Positions 38,713-50,700 of a DNA stretch of 64,000 bases are shown here, piece after piece. Position numbers and translations under genes: made by a program. The stretch lies in the NCBI GenBank assembly GCA_900208305.1, contig OAPG01000008.1:806001-870000 (forward strand), given 5' to 3'. The stretch's first letter is position 1. Every line of letters begins with the position of its first letter. The notes beneath the pieces were generated by a model. It saw only the letters and a list, made by a program, of their open reading frames with translations, made no database searches and was not told the origin of the DNA. Origin of the DNA: Melanopsichium pennsylvanicum. Its lineage: Eukaryota; Basidiomycota; Ustilaginomycetes; Ustilaginales.

Positions 38713-41169
38713 TCACCTTCTTCCACCACCGATTGGCTTTGGCGCCGAAAAAGAACTCGACGAAGATGATGGATGATGAACCTCTCTCGCGGTACCCTGA
38801 CTCTTGTTGTCACCATTCCCATCTGTACCTTCTTTCACCTTGAACTCACTCATGATGCAAATGTGATCGCTCGGAAAGTGTGCATTTGGGAAACCGACCA
38901 CCTTTCCAAGGTACTGCTTGTCCACTTCTCCCAACACTCCCGTCACATTCAGCGTGTTCTTTGTATAAAAGATGTAATCGATGCCACCCTCATAGCCTGG
39001 CGTATAGTTGGTAAAAGGCAATTCGCCAATCGGGGCATACGACGATTCGAGCTTGTAACAATGCTCAAGACCTTGAGCGGTATAGTTACCGTAGACGTGA
39101 TCCATAAAGTCGTCGTGATCGCCTGGAACCGCGCCGTTGGAGAGAAAGTCATACACACCGGTTTCAGGCACCGAGTTGAAATCACCACAGACAATGGTAG
39201 GAATTTGGTTGCCATGGGTGTACTTGGGCGGAGGCGGATATCCTTCTGCGACGCTGGGTTTGGGTGGCAATTTGGCAAAACGCGAACCCGCTTTCTCCAC
39301 TTCGTCCATGACAATGGCAACTTGGACGAGCTTGACATCGCGAAACTGCGGATCCCAGTGCGTGTGGACGTTGGCGACCACGAGACGCGAACCGGAGAGC
39401 TTGTTCTCGAGCAACGCAATCACCGCAATGTTGTCCTTGGTCATGACACGGTTGTACATATCTTCAGACTTTTTAAAGTCGGGTCGCTGAAGCGCGATCT
39501 GATTGAACTCGACGAGTTGCTTCTCGATGAGCTGATACTTGTTCGACTTGTAAAAGATGGCACAACCGTCAACACGACGCTTCTCCTCATCCCTCATGGT
39601 GCGTGCACGAGATTTGGGGTAAAAGACACCCTCGTAGTCTTGCTGCGAGAGATGGTGGAGAAAGTAGTCCTCGTACTGCTCCATGTCCACTTCCTGCAAA
39701 CAGCAGATGTCGGCGCTGTACGACATGAGTTCTTGGAGGATGAACTCCTTGCGGTAGTCCCATGCCAATGCCCACGATGGCGTGTAACCGTACATCTGTG
39801 CGGTTGCGTATCGATCGCAGAGAATGTTGTAGCTAAGCACGTTGAACGACTCTTGGGGTGCTTGGCTTGCTGACTTGTCGTTGTCGATGTCGGGAAGGTC
39901 GGCGTCGATCATGATCCACTCTCGTTCGGGTGGAGGCAGTGGTACGGGGCAAGAATCGCGAAGGTAGGCGATGACGGCGCTGGTGCCTTCTCGCTGGAAG
40001 AGGGTGCGAAGGTTGTCTTGCAGAGGGTTGCCCTCGATGCCCAGCATCTCGAGCTGGTGAAGTGTGCCGAGCTCAGGTGGGAGGGTGACGAGGTTGTTGT
40101 CGAACAAGAAGAGTTCGCGTAGACTTGTGAGCATGCCGAGCTCTGCGGGGACCGAAGTGAGCTTGTTGCCCGAAGCGTCCAGGACGGTGAGATGACGGAG
40201 TTTGACAATGTCGGACGAGATGGTGGTGAGCGAGTTATGGTTTATGAACAGCGAGGTGAGGAACGAGTAGCGGTAAACCTCGTTGGCGATGTTCTTGAGA
40301 GCGAGACCGCCCATGTCGATGGTAGACCACGTCTGTTTGTCTTTGGTCGCTGCGTTGGACGAAGCGGTTGTTGTTGAAGCACCACCGTTGGTTGTGCCGG
40401 TGGCATCGGCAGCACCGCTTCCCTTTCCATCATCACCTCCTCCTCCATTTGCTGAGCTCGAGTCCTTTTTTGCGACAAAGAGACCGTTGGCGGCGACCTG
40501 TGGTGGTACGATGCCCTTGTTGGGATCTTGAATTGCGATGGCCGAGCTTGTGGCTGAACGCGCTGCCAATGCTGCAGCGCGTGCGTGATGATGGGGAGAG
40601 TTGGACTGGCGTGAAATCTCTGCTTTGACGATCTGCTGCTGCCAGTGGGGAGAGCCTGAGGCGGCAGCGGCAGCTGCTGCAGCTGCAGCAGCTTCTGATC
40701 TTGCGGCGGAGGAGCTCAAATGACCCGAGTGCATGCCGCCGGGAGAGGCCATGTGTGAGAGACCGGAGGGGCCGTGAGCGCCATGATGATGGTGATGGTG
40801 AGCACCTAGGCTGCCATAGCCGGGGGAAGAGGGACCGGCTGCGGAGACGGATGCTGCGCTCGAATGACCGATGGAACCGGGTAAGGAAGAGAGCGAAGGG
40901 TTCTGCTGGTGCGTGTGATGAGGGTGAGGGTGAGCTCTTTGTGGCCAAGCGGCTGCAGGCATGGGAAATCTGGCTACTGGGGTGAAGGAGGCGTTGTAGC
41001 CATTTGGATTGTTGTGATTTTGGGCCGACGCTTGGCCGCCAGCACCTGATAGGGGACCACCAGCATGATTAGGGTTGTTGTTGTTTTGGTGGTGGTGGTG
41101 GTGGTGGTTATTGAGGTAGAGGTATGCTGGAGGCGAAGGGGCCGGAGAAGGGGACGGGGAGGGATACAT
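38713..41169 (-). CDS. CCR4: CCR4-NOT deadenylase subunit CCR4
   Basis: Ccr4 is the main poly(A)-shortening exonuclease of the CCR4-NOT complex and acts in the cytoplasm on mRNA. The 818-residue protein starts with about 290 low-complexity residues (Pro, His, Asn, Ala runs), as in yeast Ccr4. Leucine-rich repeats follow at about 305-395 (for example LRHLTVLDASGNKLTSVPAE and LRELFLFDNNLVTLPPE); these bind the Caf1 nuclease. The endonuclease/exonuclease/phosphatase domain starts at about 435 with FNVLSYNILCDRYATAQMYG and contains the metal-binding glutamate in CCLQEVDMEQYEDYF, GDFNSVPETGVYDFL and the C-terminal SDHICIM histidine motif. All expected catalytic motifs are present. The final 40 residues are Ser/Gly-rich. 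No intron is needed. Confidence 0.96.
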   Translation of the reverse strand: MYPSPSPSPAPSPPAYLYLNNHHHHHHQNNNNPNHAGGPLSGAGGQASAQNHNNPNGYNASFTPVARFPMPAAAWPQRAHPHPHHTHQQNPSLSSLPGSIGHSSAASVSAAGPSSPGYGSLGAHHHHHHGAHGPSGLSHMASPGGMHSGHLSSSAARSEAAAAAAAAAAASGSPHWQQQIVKAEISRQSNSPHHHARAAALAARSATSSAIAIQDPNKGIVPPQVAANGLFVAKKDSSSANGGGGDDGKGSGAADATGTTNGGASTTTASSNAATKDKQTWSTIDMGGLALKNIANEVYRYSFLTSLFINHNSLTTISSDIVKLRHLTVLDASGNKLTSVPAELGMLTSLRELFLFDNNLVTLPPELGTLHQLEMLGIEGNPLQDNLRTLFQREGTSAVIAYLRDSCPVPLPPPEREWIMIDADLPDIDNDKSASQAPQESFNVLSYNILCDRYATAQMYGYTPSWALAWDYRKEFILQELMSYSADICCLQEVDMEQYEDYFLHHLSQQDYEGVFYPKSRARTMRDEEKRRVDGCAIFYKSNKYQLIEKQLVEFNQIALQRPDFKKSEDMYNRVMTKDNIAVIALLENKLSGSRLVVANVHTHWDPQFRDVKLVQVAIVMDEVEKAGSRFAKLPPKPSVAEGYPPPPKYTHGNQIPTIVCGDFNSVPETGVYDFLSNGAVPGDHDDFMDHVYGNYTAQGLEHCYKLESSYAPIGELPFTNYTPGYEGGIDYIFYTKNTLNVTGVLGEVDKQYLGKVVGFPNAHFPSDHICIMSEFKVKEGTDGNGDNKSQGTAREVHHPSSSSSSFSAPKPIGGGRR

Positions 41170-41261
41170 GTATCGTTGATTGTCAATAGGTGCGAGACCT
41201 TGAGAAGGAATTGGGTGATGTTAGGTGCTGTGTGGGTTGTGTGAATGCTGTTGTGTAATCA

Positions 41262-41262
<1 letters not shown>

Positions 41263-41293
<31 letters not shown>
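41263..41293. repeat. TTG trinucleotide microsatellite
   Basis: About ten tandem TTG units in the presumed leader of CCR4. Confidence 0.93.
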
Positions 41294-41800
41294 CGGTGGT
41301 GGTGGTGATGGTATTACAATTGTAGGTGAGAAAATGATTAAAGACGGTAGCGAACGTGGTTGTGTGAGAGAGGAGGAAGGTGATGAGCTGGACGAGAATG
41401 TTGGTGAGGATTGTGAGAGATGGAACGAGTCAAAAAGAGAAGCGAAGGACGAGACAATGAAGGGAGTGAGTTTGTTGAATGGGAGGATTGCATGTTCCTC
41501 TGGGGGTTGATAGGTCGCGTTTGGATTGCAGAGGAAATGTCTCGAGATCGGTTGGGTTTGATCCAAGAGAGCTGTTGAGGTTCAGAAGAATGAGAATCCA
41601 AGATTGCCAAGCTGAATTGAGAGGATATTGATGTGAATGTTTGGAGGATGTGTTGAACGGCCGAAAGGAATTGAATGGACCGGTAGATGAATGAGCCGAT
41701 GAGAATTAAAAGATGGGCCGATGAGATGCAAGCGCAAGTGTATCAAATAGGCGTGTGCTTTCGTTTCTTTTTTGCAAATTGTAGCAGATATCGAAGCGGT

Positions 41801-41807
41801 GATGATA

Positions 41808-41855
<48 letters not shown>
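41801..41855. repeat. GAT trinucleotide microsatellite
   Basis: About 18 GAT units with one imperfect unit near the start, between the divergent CCR4 and HSP90 genes. It causes poly-Asp, poly-Met and poly-Ser shadow ORFs that are not genes. Confidence 0.95.
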
Positions 41856-41856
<1 letters not shown>

Positions 41857-42602
41857 CGGCGACAACTCACGAGGGACGGTGGAGGGCACTCTCACTTTGG
41901 CCACACTGCTCAGATGCACGATTTGGTTGGGCTTTGATTTGGATTGAAATGATTCAAATTTGTGATCGATTTCGGATCCGTCTGGAAACACACAAATTAA
42001 CAATCTACGCGCGTCTCTTTTTGGGTATTTTACAGTGTTATACCTTTAGGAATAAACATTTTACTAAAATAAAAATCGCACTTTTATAATGCTTACATAA
42101 GGCTTCCACCGAATTCTACGCGCTGCTCAACTTTAGTTTTCATAAAAATGATGGGCCTTTCGATTTCCAAATCTATTGCACAACTCAGACACCACCAAAG
42201 TATACATGTTGTTGCTGTCTAGACAAATGTTTAGTATTCATGATGAAGAAGGAGGAGCGTTTTGAGCGTTGAGCAGCTTCATGGAGTGTCTGTGCTCAAT
42301 CTCTGCTCGAATTCGCTGAAAGAACAGCATGGAAACACGTCAAATAAAAAACAACAATACACTTTAGAAAAAAGTAAATTCTTCCAGATTCCACCATTTC
42401 CATCATATTCCTCGATTTAGTGCCCGCACTCGGAATTTCACTCAACAGTTTCTACAGTACAGCACAGTGTAACTTTACTCTCTCTGCTCAGCACTCAGTA
42501 CGCAAAGCCATTTATTCAACACGATCTCAACTTTCTTTCTCACTTGACTACTCCTTTCTCACCGCACATACTCTCCAGATTGTTGCAAACCCACATTTCA
42601 CC

Positions 42603-44890
42603 ATGTCCGGCAACACTGAGACCTTCGGCTTCGTAAGTACACTCTGTCATCATCATCATCATCATCACCAGTATTGTCACCCTTGTTGGTCACTGTTGGT
42701 GATATCGTTGGTGATAACATACCCCTGTTTGCCACCTTGCAATCATATCAACGCTGTTCACTGACTTTGGTGTTCAATCCTTTTCAATCTCTCTTCGAAC
42801 AATAGGCCGCCGACATTAGCCAACTTTTGGACCTCATCATCAACACTTTCTACTCGAACAAGGAGATCTTCCTACGTGAACTCATCTCCAACTCTTCCGA
42901 TGCTCTCGACAAGGTTCGCTACAATGCTCTCACAGACCCCTCGGTTCTCGAATCCGAAAAGGAGCTCTACATCCGAATCACTCCCGACAAAGAGAACAAG
43001 TGCCTCACCATCCGTGACACTGGTATCGGTATGACAAAGGCAGACCTTGTCAACAACATTGGTACCATTGCCAAGTCCGGTACCAAGGCCTTTATGGAGG
43101 CCCTCTCTTCCGGCGCCGACATTTCCATGATCGGTCAATTCGGTGTCGGTTTCTACTCGGCTTACCTCGTTGCTGAAAAGGTTCAGATCATCACCAAGAA
43201 CAATGACGATGAGCAGTACATCTGGGAATCCGCTGCCGGTGGCACCTTCACCATCACCCAGGACACCGCTAACCCTTCCATCGGCCGTGGTACCGAGATG
43301 CGCCTCTTCCTCAAGGAGGATCAGATGGAGTACCTCGAGGACAAGCGCATCCGCGAAATCGTCAAGAAGCACTCTGAGTTCATCTCTTACCCCATCCAGC
43401 TCGTCGTCACCAAGGAGGTTGAGCGCGAGGTCGAGGAGGAGGACGACGAGGAGGCCGACGACGGCGAGAAGAAGGCCAAGATCGAGGAGGTTGACGACGA
43501 GGATGCCAAGAAGGACAAGCCCAAGAAGAAGGTCAAGGAGATGCAGACAGAGCAGGAGGAGCTCAACAAGACCAAGCCCCTCTGGACCCGCGACCCCAAG
43601 CAAATCACTGCTGACGAGTATTCGGCCTTTTACAAGTCGCTCTCCAACGACTGGGAGGACCATCTCGCCGTAAAGCACTTCTCCGTCGAGGGTCAGCTCG
43701 AGTTCAAGGCGCTCCTCTTTATCCCCAAACGTGCCCCCTTCGATCTCTTTGAGACTAAGAAGAAGCGCAACAACATCAAGCTCTACGTTCGTCGTGTCTT
43801 TATCATGGACGATTGCGAGGACATTATCCCTGAGTACCTCAACTTTGTAAAGGGTATCGTCGACTCGGAGGACCTTCCCCTCAACATCTCGCGTGAGACC
43901 CTTCAGCAGAACAAGATTCTCAAGGTCATCCGCAAGAACGTCGTCAAGAAGACGCTCGACATGATCTCGGAGATCGCCGAGGACAAAGACAATTTTGTCA
44001 AGTTCTACGAGGCCTTTGGCAAGAACCTCAAGCTCGGTATCCACGAGGACGCCACCAACCGCGCAAAGCTTGCCGAGTTCCTTCGCTTCCACTCGACCAA
44101 GTCAGGTGACGAGATGACCTCGCTCAAGGACTACATCACCCGCATGCCTCAGGACGGCAAGAACGATCAGATCTTCTACCTCACCGGTGAGAGCCTCAGC
44201 TCCATCCGCGACTCTCCCTTCTTGGAGCGTTTGAAGAAGAAGGGTCTCGAGGTCTTGCTCATGGTCGACCCCATCGACGAGTACGCCGTCACCCAGCTCA
44301 AGGAGTTTGAGGGCAAGAAGCTCGTCTGTGTCTCCAAGGAGGGTCTCGAGCTCGAGGAGTCGGATGATGAGAAGAAGCAGCGCGAGGAGGACACCAAGAA
44401 CTGCGAGGAACTTTGCAAGACTGTCAAGGAGATTCTTGGCGACAAGGTTGAAAAGGTGGTTGTCTCGAACCGTATCGTCGGCTCGCCCTGCGTTCTCGTC
44501 ACCAACACCTTTGGTTGGTCCGCCAACATGGAGCGCATCATGAAGGCCCAGGCTCTTCGTGACTCGTCTATGTCGCAGTACATGGCTGCCAAGAAGACGT
44601 TGGAGCTCAACCCTTCCAACCCCATTGTCAAGGAGCTTGCTGCCAAGTCGAGCCAGGACAAGAACGACACCACGGTTCGTGACTTGACCGTTCTGCTCTA
44701 TGAGACCGCCCTCCTCACTTCCGGCTTCACTCTCGAGCAGCCTCACGACTTTGCCAACCGTCTGTACAAACTTATCTCGCTCGGTCTCTCGATCGACGAC
44801 ACTGGTATTGACGCCGATGTTGCAGAGGACAAGCCCGAGGCTGCTACCGAGGAGGTTGCTGGTGAGTCGGCTATGGAGTCGATCGATTAA
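42603..44890 (+). CDS. HSP90: Cytosolic HSP90 chaperone, one intron, atypical C-terminus
   Basis: ATP-dependent chaperone for kinases and other clients. Exon 1 (42603-42632) encodes [10 protein letters not shown]; a 173-base intron (GTAAGT donor, AATAG acceptor) ends at 42805; exon 2 runs 42806-44890. The joined product is 704 residues, typical for the family. Exon 2 begins [20 protein letters not shown], which continues the HSP90 N-terminal domain and supports the junction. ATP-lid motifs DTGIGM and [14 protein letters not shown] are present, then the charged linker (about 205-260), the middle domain with the catalytic-loop arginine in [12 protein letters not shown], and a dimerisation domain. 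The protein ends SAMESID instead of the usual MEEVD tail that docks TPR co-chaperones. There is no ER signal or KDEL. The codons are strongly C-ending, implying high expression. Confidence 0.96.
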
Positions 44891-44950
44891 AAGAAGGCCG
44901 CGGCGATTTTGCCCTCGTCCATCTCCACAAAGAAAGATCTTGTAACATAC

Positions 44951-44951
44951 C

Positions 44952-44981
<30 letters not shown>
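44951..44981. repeat. CA dinucleotide microsatellite
   Basis: About 15 CA units, 60-90 bases after the HSP90 stop, probably in its 3' UTR. Confidence 0.93.
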
Positions 44982-44985
<4 letters not shown>

Positions 44986-45158
44986 CTTTGTTCTTTTCGC
45001 ATTGCAACTCCGATTCTATCAAATGACAGATTGTTTTCCGTCCCGTTCTTGATTCCGATTTTTACTGATTGATTGTTAAATGTGGCATGTTCGGACACTC
45101 TGAGTCACTCAACAAGTGTTCTGCGGTGTGTAGCTTGTAGCGTTGATGGTGTGAAAAA

Positions 45159-47543
45159 GTGTCCTCGCACGACTCGATTAGACAGCCTGGTGTAATTCAC
45201 AAATATTCGTTTCGCACACCAAACTGGCCCGAATCATACCGACAAGACACGTATGATTCACGAGTGTCGTCACGTCACCCCTCTTCTCATGTCTGCTTTC
45301 GCAAATGGAGCTCTGATGGAAACGCTCAAGCCGAGTTTCCCTTGTCAAACCAAGGTGTCCGCTCTTTCTTCCAAGCTGCTCAGACGAGTCATGCATTCTT
45401 ATGCGATCTCCAGGTGGCTTGTTTCCTAAGCGCCTGCTTTACCACCGCTCCCAAGAGCTTAAAGAATTGCACGACCGGTGCTGAGAAACATGAGTTCCTT
45501 TGCGATATCAACAGTTTTGATCAACCTCTCCATCACAAAAGTGCCTCTGCACAAGACTTTTCAAGGATGTGGCAGAGCTCGCATTTATAGCCATTGCAGA
45601 AGCCCGTCAGCGGTTGAGGCCAGCACAATATGCGGATGTTTTCGACCATATTCTCTGCAAGCCCATCCTCAATCTCAACGAACAGCTTGGCTCCGTTTGT
45701 CGCTATCTGCAATTGGGCCAAGCGGGCCAAGCTGGTATGCCTGTGTTTCCAGTGCTGATTGCTGTCGATGAGTGCATCGAAATGAATGTCTCTGGGCACA
45801 CGGTTGGGAACACTCAACTCAAGAGCATGCGTTGGGCTTGGAATTACATAGGTCTACTTTGAGATAAGCACAAATCTCTGATGTTCTGGCTTGTTCTCAT
45901 GCGCACAAGTAACAGCGCTGCTCACTTGATCGAACACGTTGATACCCAAGGATCGATCAGGCGAAAGAATTCGGCACCTGTACCCATATTTGTTGGCCTT
46001 GGCTTTGTCATTCTTGTCCAAGAGCAAAGACCGCTCTCTCGTGCCTCGCAGGCATGGTTGCACCAGCACGTTACCAAATATGGCCGCCTTCTTTGGACCT
46101 CACTCGAACGTGAAGAGTTTTGGGTAAATGCCATCCTCAAGCTTCAAGGCACGCACAAATTTTCGGAAGAGAAGGCGGAACAGTGTTTCAGCCTCATGAC
46201 GTCGCCGCTTAGCCTGGGCTTGGTGCCAGTGCACTCGGAACGCTCACACTTGTTTGGCGACCAGAAGCTTTTGATGCATCAGGCTGTAGATTGCCACATG
46301 CGTATTTTTGGCTTTGTCTCCAAAGAAGGCAAAATGCAGATCAAGTCTCCATCGCAACCTGTGCTTGCAATCTCTGCATCCCTCATCATGTTGCCAAGAG
46401 CACATGAAGAAAGTCGATATGTGCTCGGAATATGGAATACCTACAGCTCCATCTTGGAGAATTTTCGAACTCGATGTCTTGTTGCTTCAGTCGTGGCTGT
46501 TTTCAAAGGCATTTATGGTGAGCTGGCCTCACGCATTGTCTTGACTATTGCTTGGGATGCGGCCAAGCGCAGAATACTTGACCAGATGGAGCCGCGCCGT
46601 GCGAAAAGACCTTTGCGACTACCAAGTACATCCGATTATGCCAAGGTGCTGGCTCAGGCTGTGCTTCTCGACGAGATCATCGCTGGCCTTGCTGACCTGG
46701 ATGAGGTCAGCTTGAACCTTAGTGTCTTAACGCGTCACTCAAGTTCGACAGCAAGGTTCGTCCATACGCTGGGCGCTGCAAACAGAAGCTGGCCCTTTCC
46801 ACTCATTGGCTTGGGTGAATTTTACACATTTTGATATCTTGCCTGATCAGATTACCGAGACATCGTCTCAGTATCTCTGGTACTGTTGGAAGCGTGGAGT
46901 TGGGCTGCAGATGGCACACTCGCAGTCTAGCATTGATGGCATCATTCCAGTTTTCATGGGCAATTTCGACCAACCTTTCGTTGATCCGGACACTGCAGAT
47001 GACGGCGGTGACCACGAAATGAATGCCGCCAGGTACATGACATATGTTTCATGGGAGGCTAAGAATCCATGTGAAGCGCATGCAGGTGCAGACTTGGGTA
47101 AAACACCTTTGATGCTTAAGCTGGCTGGTCCGACAATCAAACGCGCCTTGCAACCACCAAACAGGCAAGATTTACTTACCGACCGGGGTCTAATGAGCGT
47201 GTTGCTTGACCTTGGCACAACTACACCATTTGTCAGCAAACCGCGAGGCTTGCGACCACAGGTGCAAGTGATCAATGGCACAGAATGTCCTCAAATTTGC
47301 ATCCCAAGTGTGCGTGACAAGTATGCTTATCCGTGTCGTGATGTCTTCAAAGTGCGACCCATCTTTGCAGATCTCATACTTGGCCTCATTGCATCGCCAT
47401 CGTACCAATAGCAGAACGTGTCGCCTAACCCAAATTGGAACAAAATTGTGCAGCCTTCCGTGCCCTCGAATCTAGCAACACCCTCTCCGAATCCATTCGA
47501 GGCTCGAGGCAATCCGACACTCGGCACAACGGAGCTACATTGA
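45159..47543 (+). pseudogene. Decayed protein-coding relic with frame changes and in-frame stops
   Basis: Protein-like sequence continues across several reading frames of the plus strand. One frame runs 45159-45590 (no ATG start). A second overlaps from 45569 and reads ADVFDHILCKP to FPVLIAVDECIEM, meets TGA at 45860-45862, and resumes at once with DKHKSLMFWLVLMRTSNS, ending at 46834. The first frame then returns from about 46806 (AWVNFTHFDILPDQITETSS) to TAG at 47409-47411 and stays readable to TGA at 47541. A third frame seems readable near 46741-46815. No GT-AG introns explain the joins. VLIAVDE followed by a FWLVLM strand resembles a Walker B region and next strand of P-loop ATPase-like families expanded in basidiomycetes, but no Walker A is visible. 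The family is therefore uncertain; I read it as a pseudogene, possibly of a repeated or transposon-linked family. Confidence 0.65.
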
Positions 47544-47712
47544 CGTGTCGCCGAAAATTTGCTTTGAATTACTTGTTCATCTGGTCCTGTAAGCCATTCA
47601 TTTGTATAATTGTGTTTGTGCCTAGGTTTGTATATATATGTGGCGTGTCGAGCAGGTCATGCGCCAAAGTGCATTCCTATCCGGGACACCTCAGCAACAA
47701 CTTGCAGCCACT

Positions 47713-50700
47713 TCAGCGCCCTCCTTTCTTCTTCTTCTTTTTCCCGCCGTCAGAAGTAGTCTCGGACTTCGCAGCAGCCGGGACCTGCAAGAGTTCGCTT
47801 TCGTTTCCTTTCAGCGAGCCCTCTTCCAGCTCAGCAAAGATCGACATCGGCGAGCTGTCAGTCGTGTGCATCTCCTTGCTCCCTTCGCAAAGCATGCCCG
47901 AGCCAGTACTCGTGTGACTGCCACTATCGCCTCCGTCCGAAGTCGACGGACTGCTGTTGCGTGGACTCTGCTGAATGACTTTGCCTTCGACTCGGCCGTC
48001 CAATGTGGTGGTCAAGCCGCTGCTCTGGCTCAACAGGCTGGACCGCGTCGAAGCACCCGCAGGAAGCGCATAGACCAGCTCCTTAGGGGTTCGACCTTTG
48101 CTCTTGAAGCCTTGCACGGGCACAAGGCTCGATCGCGAGTGCGTCGTTGTGGCTCCTTCTGAGTCTTCTTCCAGCATACCAACGGAAAAGTCATCGTCAA
48201 GGCTGATGCCACCATGTCTGGCCGAGGCATCTTTGAACTCCTTGTCTTCCTGACGACCGCGTTGAACGTCGTCTGCAATACCGAAAATGGGAGCTTCAGG
48301 AGCGATTGGGCTGCGACTTGCCTCTATGGCGTCCCACTCGCATTCGTTCGCTTCCAAGCCGTCTGTCGTTGGATCTTCGGCCTCGCTAAAGCGCGTTGAT
48401 GGCGTCTCAGCCGAACTGGACTGCGAGCTTCGCGAAGGCCCGTCATTGCGCAATGCAGAGAGCAGAGAAAATGTATCCGAGCGCGTCGAGCCATGGTCGG
48501 GCTGGCTACCAATGCCGTTGCTCATTCGATAGTGGCGGTGACTTGCTCGAGTCGACTCCACGTCCTCGCCGAGCAGGTCGACGTCATCCACGCCATCAAA
48601 CGAGATGGATGCTGCGGTTCTGCTGTAGCCTGTAGTGCCATCCGGCGGAACTGTTGCCGAGGCACCGCTCGTACGTAGCCTAGCCATCTCTACCCCACGT
48701 CCGAGCTCTTTGCCCGCACGATAAATGCCTCCGAGGCCTCCAGCAACAATGCGTATCGGAATGCTGCTGCCTGTCGTCCAGCCAGATGAACGCCCGCGCT
48801 GACCCTGCGGGAAGCTTGGTATGTGTGCTGTTGCGCTGCGTGGCGGCAATTTCTCGGGGTCAAACGACATCTGGTTCAGAGCACCTGCCAGACTGTCATC
48901 GAACGAGCTCGGATCTTCCGACGAGGGCTCACGCGACACCAAACGTGCTGTCTTGCGCACTTGAATGGGGCGCGAGCCCCGACGCTGAACACAACGCATC
49001 GATTCTTCGGATCCGACCTGCCCAAGCGACGGCTCATTCACTCGTAGGCGTGCATGGAAGAAGGTTTGACGAGACAAAATGATCGAAGCCGGGAGAATCG
49101 TAGGAGACTGGCTGTAAGTCTCGATCTCGGCTTTAGCCACCGATGCCATGGGTTTCAGCAGCAGACTCATCTCGGATCGGACAGGGCTGCAAGCGGTGCT
49201 TGTCTGGTCGGAGAGTGCATCAACACTTTGTTTGGTGACTGCTCCAGGCTCAGGAGCCATCTGATTCCAAACCGCGATGCACGCGCACTCAACCTGAAGA
49301 CGCGGCACCTGCTGGCCATGCAGGAGCCCCTCGCCAGCCTTCCGCATCATCTGTGAAAGACCGGACGGTCGGGGCGACGTGGCAGTGAGGAAGCGCTGCT
49401 GCTTAGACTCGGGACCAGTGGCGTGAGCCTCCTCGTTGCTGATGCTAGCGCTTGACGCTCGAGTTTGCGTGCTCCAGCATCGGGCAGCATGAAGGGTGAC
49501 ACTGACTCTGCCAGGATCGTTGGTGAAGAGCTCAAAGGGCGTGCTCGCCTCGCCTTCGATATCCGCCGCTCGTGTGCCTCTGCTAATGAGAAGGAAAGAG
49601 GGGGGAGCGGATCCAATCTGTGCTGGTGCTGCTGTCAGAGAGCTGATCTGTCCGCCAGCTCCGTTAGCGGGCTTGGCAAGCGCGCCGTGCTGGAGCGGTG
49701 GCGGCGGTCGACTCGATCGAGAAAAGCTAGTGAGCGACACACTCAAGGGCTGAAAAACTTGAGCGTTCCTGACCTTGTGCTGGACATGATTGTCAATGAA
49801 GGGCGCGCCGCCGAACGAGTTGATGGCATATACGTGGACAGTGCCGCTGCGTGTGCCTACGGTGACCCACTGTGCATCGGGACTCCACTGGGCATGCACC
49901 ACATCCGCCGTGGTGATGCCGCGCATAAGCTTGTAGCGATGCAGTACAGCTGACGGCGAAGCACTGCCAGCATTGCCAAATTTGCCTAGGAAGGGCAGCT
50001 CAAAGATGTGGAAAGCGTGCCCGAGTACATCGGCTGTCAGAATCAGCCGTCCACAGGGACTGAAGGAAATGAGCGCGACAGCATTGCTGGAAGGCGAGAA
50101 TGTGCAGATGGTGCGGGCATCCGAGCCGAGGTCGACGACCCTAATGGAGCCAGCTTGGACGGCATTCGGGCTGTGACTAGCGTTAGTGGCCTTCTCTGCC
50201 TTGGGGAGTGTAGCAGTAGCCGCACCCGCGGATAAGCGCTTGGCGCTACGACCGTTATCAGCGGCCAAAAGCATGGGTGAAATCGAATTAGAAGAGGCCG
50301 CACGAGGCGAGCGTGCGGTGTAAGGTGCCGACTGGGAGAGCAGACTGAACTGCGGAGGGGAGAAGGCGGCTGTAGTGGGAGGACTGCCGGCTTGTGGCCA
50401 GTAGGAGCTACCCCATTCTCCGAGCGTCCGCACTCCGCTCATGACGCCGCCACGTATGCGACGAGCAGCATCGCCCACGTGAGCCGACGTCTCGAACAAA
50501 TTGTCGCGCATCTCCCCCACGCGTCCTGACGCATCTCCCTGACCTGCTGCTGCAAATGTTTGAGAAGGGTCATGATAGGACGCCTTCGAGATCTTGCGAG
50601 TGTCGGAATGAATGGGTGAAAGGTCGTCGGAAGCCGTGCATGCGAACGCGAGAAGGCGGTGAGAGAGCGAGATTGGGGATGGACGCTCCACCGTAGCAGC

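Larger units (their letters stand above)
41170..42602. other. Divergent promoter region between CCR4 and HSP90
   Basis: About 1.4 kb. Contains a TTG repeat at about 41263-41293 and an ATG/GAT repeat at about 41801-41854. A TACAGTA word is at 42453-42459. I looked for heat-shock elements before HSP90 and found only imperfect TTC/GAA pairs. No gene is seen. Confidence 0.55.

Noticed and set aside
42230..42602. Heat-shock elements upstream of HSP90
   Set aside because: Only imperfect two-unit TTC/GAA pairs were found (near 42380-42395 and 42307-42325); none has three correctly spaced units.
42872..44092. 406-codon ORF antisense to HSP90
   Set aside because: It lies wholly inside HSP90. Strongly C-ending codons leave few stops on the other strand, and its Leu/Val/Asp-rich translation is the expected mirror product.
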